The notes under the pieces are model-generated. The model was not told where the DNA came from, ran no database searches, and was given only the letters and a program-made list of their open reading frames with translations. 6,545 nucleotides of DNA. Source: Chloroflexi bacterium UBA6019. Its GTDB lineage: Bacteria > Chloroflexota > Dormibacteria > Dormibacterales > Dormibacteraceae. This document shows positions 1 to 5,610 of this stretch, in pieces. Position numbers and translations under genes: made by a program. The DNA lies in NCBI GenBank assembly GCA_002427995.1, contig DIZV01000141.1, forward strand, positions 824 to 7,368, given 5' to 3'. Position 1 is the first letter of the stretch. Every line of letters starts with the position of its first letter.

Positions 1-909
1 ATCGACGAGCCGACGGTGAAGATGACCTTCGGGGTCAACACCTCGCCCCTGACCGGGCGAGAGGGGAAGTTCAGCACCTCTCGACAGCTCCGGGCTCGCC
101 TCTTCCGCGAGCTGGAGGTGAATCTCGGGCTGCGGGTCGAGGCGACCGATTCGGCGGACCGTTTCCTGGTCAGCGGCCGCGGCGAGTTGCACCTGGCCGT
201 CCTCATCGAGACCATGCGCCGAGAGGGCTACGAGCTCGAGGTGTCACGGCCGGAGGTGATCACCAAGCAGGTCGAGGGCAAGCTGCTGGAGCCCTTTGAG
301 CACCTGACGATCGACGTGCCGGAGGACTACTTGGGCGGGGTCACCGAGGCGCTCGGCCGCCGTCGCGGGGAGATGATCGAGATCGTCTACGGCGACGCCG
401 CGGTCCGGCTCGACTACACGATCCCGACGCGCGGCCTGATCGGCTTTCGCAACACCTTCCTGACCATCACCGGCGGCAACGGGATCATGGGCTCGCTGCT
501 GCTCGGATACCGGCCCTGGGCCGGCGACTTCCGCGAGCAGCGCAACGGCGCCATGACCGCGTCAAGCCCCGGCAACGTGCTCGCCTTCGGCCTCGCCAAC
601 GCGCAGGAGCGGGGCTTCACCTTCCTCGAACCGGGCGAGCAGGTTTACGAGGGGATGATCGTCGGCATCCAGAAGCGCCCCGGGGACATGTCGGTCAACG
701 TCTGCAAGGAGAAGAAGCAGACCAACATGCGCTCCTCCAACGCCGACATCATGGTCCGGCTCACGCCCGCGACCAAGATGTCACTCGAGCAGTGCCTCGA
801 CTTCCTTGCCGATGATGAGCTGCTCGAGGTGACGCCCAAGCACATTCGCCTCCGCAAGCGGCACCTGACCGAGGTCGACCGCGCCCGCGCCCACCGCGCG
901 CAGGCATGA
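1..909 (+). CDS. typA: Ribosome-associated GTPase TypA/BipA, C-terminal half (5' end outside window)
   Basis: This is the last 302 codons of the translational GTPase TypA/BipA, which binds the 70S ribosome at the EF-G site and supports ribosome assembly and stress or cold adaptation. The frame is open from base 1 (IDEPTVKMTFGVNTSP), so the GTG at 16 is an internal Val codon and not a start. Visible landmarks match the family. The EF-G domain III-like segment carries VSGRGELHL at window residues 57-65. An EF-G domain V-like segment follows from about residue 95. RGLIGFR lies at 144-150, and the BipA-specific C-terminal domain ends in RLRKRHLTE at 283-291. The G domain and beta-barrel domain II, roughly 300 residues, must lie upstream. 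No frameshift or missing block is seen. The stop TGA overlaps the ATG of the next gene. Identification rests on strong similarity to remembered BipA sequences. Confidence 0.96.
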   Translation: MDEPTVKMTFGVNTSPLTGREGKFSTSRQLRARLFRELEVNLGLRVEATDSADRFLVSGRGELHLAVLIETMRREGYELEVSRPEVITKQVEGKLLEPFEHLTIDVPEDYLGGVTEALGRRRGEMIEIVYGDAAVRLDYTIPTRGLIGFRNTFLTITGGNGIMGSLLLGYRPWAGDFREQRNGAMTASSPGNVLAFGLANAQERGFTFLEPGEQVYEGMIVGIQKRPGDMSVNVCKEKKQTNMRSSNADIMVRLTPATKMSLEQCLDFLADDELLEVTPKHIRLRKRHLTEVDRARAHRAQA

Positions 910-1328
910 CCGAGACGCGAATCAACCACGTCAGCGTCCACGCCCTCGACCTCCCGGAAGCTTTTTACTCCGACCTCTTCGGGATGACGCGGCTGCCCGC
1001 CCCTGACTTCGGGCATCCAGTGCGCTGGCTGAAGGTGGGCGACACCCAGCTCCACCTCTTCCTGCGTCCGGGCGAGGCGCCCGCCAACCACCACTTCGCT
1101 CTCAGCGTCGATGATCTCGAGGCCGTCTACCGCATGGCCCGTGAGAGAGGTGCTCTGGATAGCCCCCGGGTGCGCCGGCTGCCCGACGGCGCGGCCCAGA
1201 TCTACCTCCGCGACCCCTGCGGCAACCCGGTCGAGTGCAACGCGCCCGACGCCGACTCGCTCGACCCGGCGGTGGTCGGCGAGCTGGTCCGGCTGGGTGG
1301 CGAAGAGGGAGCGCGGCTCTACCTTTAG
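906..1328 (+). CDS. VOC (glyoxalase/dioxygenase-fold) family metalloprotein
   Basis: This 140-residue protein has the vicinal oxygen chelate fold: two beta-alpha-beta-beta-beta modules that cradle a divalent metal. The first module begins INHVSVHALDLPEAFYSDLFGM, the usual opening strand and helix. The second begins NHHFALSVDDLEAVY and ends IYLRDPCGNPVECN. Probable metal ligands are H8, H63 and E110, with H50 also near the site. This spacing resembles glyoxalase I and fosfomycin-resistance (FosA/FosX) proteins, but the sequence does not fix a substrate. A methylmalonyl-CoA epimerase, a dioxygenase or a detoxifying transferase cannot be excluded. The ATG at 906 shares ATGA with the typA stop and has no clear Shine-Dalgarno sequence, so it is probably translated by coupling to typA. 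The length is normal for a single-domain VOC protein. Confidence 0.88.
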   Translation: MTETRINHVSVHALDLPEAFYSDLFGMTRLPAPDFGHPVRWLKVGDTQLHLFLRPGEAPANHHFALSVDDLEAVYRMARERGALDSPRVRRLPDGAAQIYLRDPCGNPVECNAPDADSLDPAVVGELVRLGGEEGARLYL

Positions 1329-1353
1329 CCTGGTCCGGCTAGAGTCCTCCGGA

Positions 1354-2239
1354 GTGGGCTCCGTCTCGATCACACTCCAGCTCCGGCGGCCGCTTGACCT
1401 GGCCCGGACGCTGGCCCGCACCCGACCCGCGCGGGTCGCCGCGCCGGGCACCTGGCGGGCCACCCGTACGCCCGCCGGCGCGGGCACGGAGCGGCTCTGG
1501 CTCGATGGCGACCAACTCCGGGTCGAAGCTTGGGGCCCCGGGGCCGAATGGCTCTGCGCGAACGCCGCGACCCTGGTCGGCGAGGACCGCGACGACGCCG
1601 GCTTTGAGCCTCGCCACCCCCTCCTGGCCGAGCTCCAGCGCCGGCATCGGGGCGTTCGGATCCCCCGCACCGCCGCCGTTTTCGAGGCCGCCGTGCCTGC
1701 GATCCTGGAACAGAAGGTGATCGGCCTCCAGGCGCGCCAGGCCTACCGCCGCCTGCTCCTGGAGCTGAGCGAGTCGGCGCCCGGCCCGCTGGCCCCTGCG
1801 GTTGCCTCCGGCCCCGGCGGTGCTGGCCGCTACGCCCTACTGGGTCTTCCACCCCTGGGGCGTGGAGCAGCGGCGAGCCGAGACCGTCATCCGGGCCGCC
1901 CGCCATGCCTCTCGCCTGGAGGAGGCGGTCGCGATGGCTCCGGCGGACGCGCAGCGACGCCTCACCGCGCTGCCCGGGATGGGCGCCTGGACAGCCGCCG
2001 AGATCGCGGTGGTGGCGCTCGGCGATCCGGACGCAGTGTCGGTCGGCGATTACCACCTGCGCAACCTGGTCAGCTGGGCGCTGGCCGGCGAGCCGCGCGG
2101 CACCGACGAGCGGATGCTGGAGCTGCTCGAGCCCTACCGGGGCCACCGCGCCCGGGTCGTCCAGCTGCTGGAGCTGGCCGGGATCGCCGCGCCCCGCCGC
2201 GGGCCAAGGCTGGCGCTAAGCCCGATCGCGCGCCTGTAG
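1354..2239 (+). CDS. AlkA-type DNA-3-methyladenine glycosylase, interrupted by an apparent +1 frameshift
   Basis: The product resembles AlkA-family base-excision glycosylases of the HhH-GPD superfamily, which remove alkylated purines. The first 147 codons, from GTG at 1354, lie in one frame and include AILEQKVIGLQARQAYRRLL. The remainder lies in the next frame from about 1796 and reads LRLPPAPAVLAATPYWVFHPWGVEQRRAE. Removing one C from the CCCC run at 1793-1796 joins them into a 294-residue protein. In that numbering the helix-hairpin-helix is LPGMGAWTA (206-214) and the catalytic Asp is D232 in SVGDYHLRN (codon 2048-2050), so the active site is intact. There are no C-terminal iron-sulfur cysteines, which argues against an EndoIII/MutY-type enzyme. 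Without the correction, the first frame runs on to 2328 with a low-complexity Arg/Gly/Pro-rich tail. This is either a sequencing or assembly error or a recent pseudogene. No Shine-Dalgarno precedes the GTG; TAGAGT at 1340-1345 could be a -10 for a near-leaderless start. Confidence 0.82.
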
Positions 2240-3586
2240 GCGGCCGGTCAGGGCCACAGCCGCCAGCGGCCCGGCGGCGGCCAGAGCAAAGGTGCCCGCC
2301 AGCCCGGCCGCGATCGGTGCGCCGCTGAAGTGGGCGAGCGCGACCGAAGCCCCGCCGAGCCCCGTCCCGAGCGCGATGCCGAGGCGGTTGGAGTTCTGGA
2401 GAGCAGCGATCGCACCGGTCTCGGCGCCGGGTGACGCTGCCTCCGCTGCCACCAGGTAGAGGGTGTTGAACACGACGCCCATCGCCGCGCCGGCCGCCCC
2501 CCAGGCGAGATAGGCGAGGGGCAGCGGCCCGCCGACGAGGGGTGTCGCCGCGCCGGCCAGCCCGAGGCCCAGAACGAGCGACGACCAGCGAATCAACCGG
2601 CCCTTGTCCAGCCACTCGATCGCTCGGACCTGCCACCAGGCGCCGAGGCTCCAGGTGACATTCACGATGGTGACCGCCGCGCCGGCCTCGAAGAGGGAGC
2701 GGCCGGCGACCCGCGTCAGCAGCAGCGGCAGGAAGAAAAGGCCGATGAAGAAGCCGAGGTTGGTCAGCAGCCCGATCAGCACGGTCGAACCGAGGCCCCG
2801 GGCGGCCCGGAACGTCCCCGGCGGCATGACCCGCAGGGCTGAAGGAATGACCACTGCCAGGCCGGCGGCGGCGACCGGGACGGCGAGCCAGGAGCCGATC
2901 GTCAGGCCCGAGACGAACACGCCGGTGCCGCCGGCCAGGAGCAGTGGCCAGCGGAGTCGGAGGGTGGGCCCGGCGCCGCTGGCGCCCGGGATCCGGCGGA
3001 GCTCGGGAACCACCATCACCATCGCCAGCAGGATCAGCGGCAGGAGGCCGAAGAAGGCCCAGCGCCAGCCGATGGTGGAGGCCAGGAGGGAGCCGATCCC
3101 GGGTCCCGTCAGCCCGGGGACGATCCACATCACCGAGAGGAGGGCGAGGATGCGCGCTCGGCCGGCCTCGGGGTAGGCCTTGGCGATGACGCCGTAGGCG
3201 ATCGTGTACTGGGCGCCGCCGCCCCAGCCCTGGATGAAGCGGGCTCCGGCGAGCACCGGCATCGACGGCGCGAAGCCGGCGAGCAAAGTGCCAGCGGCGA
3301 AGATGGCGACCATCAGGGTGAAGGGCCGGGCCGGACCCTGCCGGTCGGCCGCCTGGCCAGCGCTGGGGGAGGCGGCGATGCTTGCCAGCGCATAGCCGGA
3401 GAAGACCAGGCCGTAGAACTGGATCCCGCCGATGTCGCGGGCGACCGCGGGCATGATCGAGGCCACCACCGAGGACTGGACCGCCGCCACGAACTCGACC
3501 AGCAGGATGCCCACCGTGAGCCGGCCGCGACCCTCCCCGAGCAGCTGCCGCCAGCCCATGGCGGCGATCGTGGGCGCGCCCGCCAC
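2216..3586 (-). CDS. MFS transporter, DHA2-like 14-TM exporter
   Basis: This 456-residue integral membrane protein belongs to the major facilitator superfamily. About 14 hydrophobic segments can be counted, which fits the DHA2 drug:proton antiporter group better than the 12-segment groups. A motif A-like loop, GQAADRQG, occurs at residues 77-84 between segments 2 and 3. An antiporter motif C-like sequence, VPGLTGPGIG, occurs at 156-165 in segment 5. The first segment is at about 22-47. The chosen start is GTG at 3586, which shares its G with the stop of the upstream gene (TAGTG) and has AGGGCGG just upstream. An internal ATG at codon 10 is possible but has no ribosome site. It is the last gene of the minus-strand redox operon. 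The substrate is unknown; export of a drug-like or thiol-containing compound would be a guess. The 3' end overlaps the convergent glycosylase gene by 24 bases. Confidence 0.93.
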   Translation of the reverse strand: MAGAPTIAAMGWRQLLGEGRGRLTVGILLVEFVAAVQSSVVASIMPAVARDIGGIQFYGLVFSGYALASIAASPSAGQAADRQGPARPFTLMVAIFAAGTLLAGFAPSMPVLAGARFIQGWGGGAQYTIAYGVIAKAYPEAGRARILALLSVMWIVPGLTGPGIGSLLASTIGWRWAFFGLLPLILLAMVMVVPELRRIPGASGAGPTLRLRWPLLLAGGTGVFVSGLTIGSWLAVPVAAAGLAVVIPSALRVMPPGTFRAARGLGSTVLIGLLTNLGFFIGLFFLPLLLTRVAGRSLFEAGAAVTIVNVTWSLGAWWQVRAIEWLDKGRLIRWSSLVLGLGLAGAATPLVGGPLPLAYLAWGAAGAAMGVVFNTLYLVAAEAASPGAETGAIAALQNSNRLGIALGTGLGGASVALAHFSGAPIAAGLAGTFALAAAGPLAAVALTGRLQARDRA

Positions 3587-4980
3587 TACCGCCCTGCCGA
3601 GATGGCCGCCAGGTGATTGCCGAGGATGGCCGCATCGGTCTGGCCGAGATACTTGCCCTCGATCGTCCCGTCGGGCCGGATGAAGACGGTCACGGGGAGG
3701 ACGCTGACGCCATACAGCCGGCCGACCGTCCCCCCGGGGTCGGAGCCAACCGGGCCGGTCACCGCGATTTGGCGGAGAAATGCCAACGCCGCGCCGGCGT
3801 TGTCGCGCTCGTCGATGAGCAGCACCTTCGCGTGGTGCGCGGCCGCCTGCTCGACGATCAGCGGCAGCTCCTGACGGCAGGGGGCGCAGCTGCTGGACCA
3901 GAAGTTGAGGACCACCGGACTCCCCGCGTAGTCCGCCAGCGCCACCCGGCCACCGCTCAGCCCGGCGACCGTGAAGGCCGGCGCGAGGCCGCCCCCACCG
4001 GCCGAGACGCTGCCCAGGTTGGCCGCGGTGCGGACCTGGTCGGCGACGAGGGCGGCGTCCCAGCCGTCGCCGTGCCCCGCCAGCTCCTGGCGGCCGACCG
4101 GGCTCAGGATGCCGGCCAGGCCGCCGGGCACGCTTCCGGCGTCGGGGACCCCGGTCTCGACGTGGTGGAGCAGGCCGTGGGCGTCGAACACACCGAGGAA
4201 GTTGGTGTGGGAGTCGGCGCCCGAGAGCTGCACCCCGAGGCCTCCCCAGAAAGCCGATAGCTGTCCTTCCGAGCCGGTCAACAGCGGCCAGCTGGTGTCG
4301 GCCAGGGCGGCGTAGGCCTTGAGCGCCGGCACCGAGTCCGCAGCCGGGTCCGTGCTCACCTCGAGCAGGCGGACGGAGGTGGGCACCCGCCGACGGAGCT
4401 GGTGGAGGATCGCGGTATAGAGGGGACAGGTGTCATGGCAGGTCGTGTGGAACGCGGCCAGGACCACGACCGAGCCCGCGACGGACGCCTTGGTGACCGG
4501 CTGGCCGTCCTGGTCGAGGAGTCTGAAATCGGGCAGCTCCTTGAGCGCCCCCTGCAGCCCGAGGAGGCCGTCGTTGTAATCCTGGTCGCCCGCGAATGCG
4601 GCCTGGGGCACGCCGTCGGCGACGGTGATCAGCACCGGCTCGACCTGTCCCGCCGGGACCCGGATGGAGGCCGCCAGGCTGACACCGGCGAGCCGGATCC
4701 CGTCGTATGCCCCGGGCGCCACCTCCGCCACGGCCGCCCGGGCGACCTTCGGCGCCGGCGGCACCGCCGTGTTGGCGAGGTGCGCGAGTGCGCTCCAGCC
4801 GCCGCCGGCGGAGTGCACCGCGATCTGAGTGTCGCCGAGGCTGTCGCCCGATCGGGAGCTGAGGCTGACCAGCAGCGTGCCGCCGCCGGAGGGAGTGGCA
4901 TGGATGCCGACGAAGGCGGAGATCACGCCCAGCGTTACCAGCACGGTCACCGCGGCGATGCCGAGCGTGCGGAGGCTCAC
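3586..4980 (-). CDS. Membrane-anchored fusion: DUF4382-like domain + SCO1/SenC domain + TlpA-like thioredoxin domain
   Basis: This 464-residue extracytoplasmic protein carries two thioredoxin folds. Residues 5-27 are a single N-terminal membrane anchor. Residues about 34-130 (GTLLVSLSSRSGDSLGD through AYDGIRLAGV) look like a short DUF4382-type beta domain; this call is tentative. Residues about 148-285 match SCO1/SenC: CHDTCP with C181 and C185, then EVSTDPAADSVPALKAYA, and H258 in DSHTNF as the likely third copper ligand. SCO proteins deliver copper or reduce cysteines at the CuA site of cytochrome c oxidase. Residues about 330-462 match TlpA/ResA thioredoxins: FWSSSCAPC with C365 and C368, and a cis-Pro at P429 in GVSVLPVTVF. 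The start is GTG at 4980, in a GTGA overlap with the upstream tlpA-like gene; longer readings in the same frame run antisense through unrelated DNA. All expected active-site residues are present, so both folds could be functional. Confidence 0.9.
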   Translation of the reverse strand: MSLRTLGIAAVTVLVTLGVISAFVGIHATPSGGGTLLVSLSSRSGDSLGDTQIAVHSAGGGWSALAHLANTAVPPAPKVARAAVAEVAPGAYDGIRLAGVSLAASIRVPAGQVEPVLITVADGVPQAAFAGDQDYNDGLLGLQGALKELPDFRLLDQDGQPVTKASVAGSVVVLAAFHTTCHDTCPLYTAILHQLRRRVPTSVRLLEVSTDPAADSVPALKAYAALADTSWPLLTGSEGQLSAFWGGLGVQLSGADSHTNFLGVFDAHGLLHHVETGVPDAGSVPGGLAGILSPVGRQELAGHGDGWDAALVADQVRTAANLGSVSAGGGGLAPAFTVAGLSGGRVALADYAGSPVVLNFWSSSCAPCRQELPLIVEQAAAHHAKVLLIDERDNAGAALAFLRQIAVTGPVGSDPGGTVGRLYGVSVLPVTVFIRPDGTIEGKYLGQTDAAILGNHLAAISAGR

Positions 4981-5507
4981 GCCCGGATCTTGTCCAGGTA
5001 GGCCTTCAGCGTCGGACCGTCGAGCGGCCCCACGTGGCGGTAGCGAATGACGCCCGAGCGGTCGATGAAATACGTTTCCGGCGGGCCCGTCACCCCGTAG
5101 CGGAGGTAGCCGGCGTCGGCGTCCAGCCCGACCGGGTCGGGCATCGGGAACCGGGCCTGGAACGCCCGAGCCGGCGCCGCCGAGTCCTCCATCGCGGCGT
5201 TCAGGAAGGCGATCTCGGGCGAGCTTGCGGACGCGGCGGAGAAGACTGGAGCCTCGGTCCGGCAGGCCCCGCACCAGGAGGCCCAGAAGTGGAGAACCAG
5301 TGGCCGGCCACGGAAGTCGGCCACCGCCACCGTCCGGCCGGCGAAGGTGCGGACCGTGAGGTCGGGCGCGACCCGGCCGGTCATCGCCGAAGCAGCGCCC
5401 CGCGTGGGGTGTGAGAGGCCCCAACCGAAGGTCGCCAGGAGGGCGCCGGTGAGCAGGCCGGCGAGCGACCATCCGGCGAGGCGGAAGCGGGACTGGGTGC
5501 TGACCAT
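4977..5507 (-). CDS. TlpA/ResA-like membrane-anchored thiol-disulfide oxidoreductase
   Basis: This 176-residue protein has an N-terminal membrane anchor at about residues 10-30 and a thioredoxin-fold domain facing outward. The domain starts at VAPDLTVRTFAGRTVAVADFRGRPLVLHFWASWCGAC, with active-site cysteines C79 and C82 and a cis-Pro loop GPPETYFID (P143). This matches the TlpA/ResA/CcmG group, which reduces disulfides in apocytochrome c or copper-site proteins. The ATG at 5507 (MVSTQSRF) was chosen because it puts basic residues just before the anchor. The longer reading from 5612 would start inside the divergent thiolase start codon and add 35 residues with no family character. It is the first gene of the operon; its TGA overlaps the GTG of the SCO-TlpA fusion. 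No CcdA/DsbD electron donor is encoded in the window. Confidence 0.92.
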   Translation of the reverse strand: MVSTQSRFRLAGWSLAGLLTGALLATFGWGLSHPTRGAASAMTGRVAPDLTVRTFAGRTVAVADFRGRPLVLHFWASWCGACRTEAPVFSAASASSPEIAFLNAAMEDSAAPARAFQARFPMPDPVGLDADAGYLRYGVTGPPETYFIDRSGVIRYRHVGPLDGPTLKAYLDKIRA

Positions 5508-5582
5508 GCCTGGACTCGCAGCGTAGCTCGCGGTCCTGCGGGTGGGCGGCGCGCGGGTACCGATCGGCGGTGCCGAGGCTCC

Positions 5583-5609
5583 CTGAACTGTCAGGAATAC
5601 ACTGAACTG
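5583..5609. repeat. Direct repeat CTGAACTG x2, 19 bases apart
   Basis: CTGAACTG occurs at 5583-5590 and again at 5602-5609, a start-to-start distance of 19 bases, or roughly two helical turns. The second copy overlaps the end of the candidate -10 and the stretch just before the thiolase ATG. That position would suit a repressor operator, but an 8-base repeat in a gap of this size could also arise by chance. Confidence 0.35.
5598..5603 (+). promoter_or_regulatory. Candidate -10 element (TACACT) for a leaderless thiolase transcript
   Basis: TACACT fits the TANNNT extended consensus of housekeeping promoters in high-GC bacteria. Exactly 7 bases (GAACTGC) separate it from the ATG at 5611, which would place the transcript start at or next to the A of the ATG. 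No Shine-Dalgarno sequence precedes the ATG, as expected for a leaderless mRNA. The region is also notably less GC-rich than its surroundings. Confidence 0.5.
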
Positions 5610-5610
5610 C

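Larger units (their letters stand above)
5508..5610. promoter_or_regulatory. Divergent intergenic region between the redox operon and the thiolase gene
   Basis: This 103-base non-coding gap must hold the 5' signals of both the leftward three-gene operon and the rightward thiolase gene. On the plus strand it contains TACACT at 5598-5603 and two copies of CTGAACTG. On the minus strand TACGCT (5525 to 5520) fits TANNNT and would give a very short leader ahead of the ATG at 5507; that call is weak. No good -35 hexamer is visible for either direction, as is common in high-GC genomes. No riboswitch-like structure or terminator is seen. Confidence 0.6.

Noticed and set aside
906..1328. Calling the VOC protein a fosfomycin-resistance enzyme
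   Set aside because: The metal ligands fit, but they are shared by the whole superfamily, and no fosfomycin-specific residues could be confirmed from the sequence alone.
645..1670. Long minus-strand open frame antisense to the typA end, the VOC gene and the glycosylase start
   Set aside because: The product is Arg/Ser/Val-rich low-complexity sequence with no recognisable domain. It mirrors real genes, and stop codons are rare in such GC-rich DNA.
1775..1804. Programmed ribosomal frameshift in the glycosylase gene
   Set aside because: There is no known slippery heptamer, stimulatory element or in-frame stop at the junction, and glycosylases are not known to use recoding. An indel is simpler.
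2239..2264. GGCGGC / GCCGCC inverted repeat at 2239-2244 and 2259-2264 as a terminator
   Set aside because: The stem is only 6 pairs with a 14-base loop and no T-run, lies inside the MFS coding region, and such pairs are expected by chance at this GC content.
2070..3635. Minus-strand 521-codon frame overlapping the MFS gene
   Set aside because: The translation is Arg/Gly/Pro-rich with no membrane segments, while the neighbouring frame gives a textbook 14-segment transporter.
3613..4260. Plus-strand 215-codon open frame antisense to the TlpA domain of the fusion gene
   Set aside because: Its sequence is rich in Asp, Gly, Arg and Val as expected of an antisense frame, and the opposite strand encodes clear conserved motifs.
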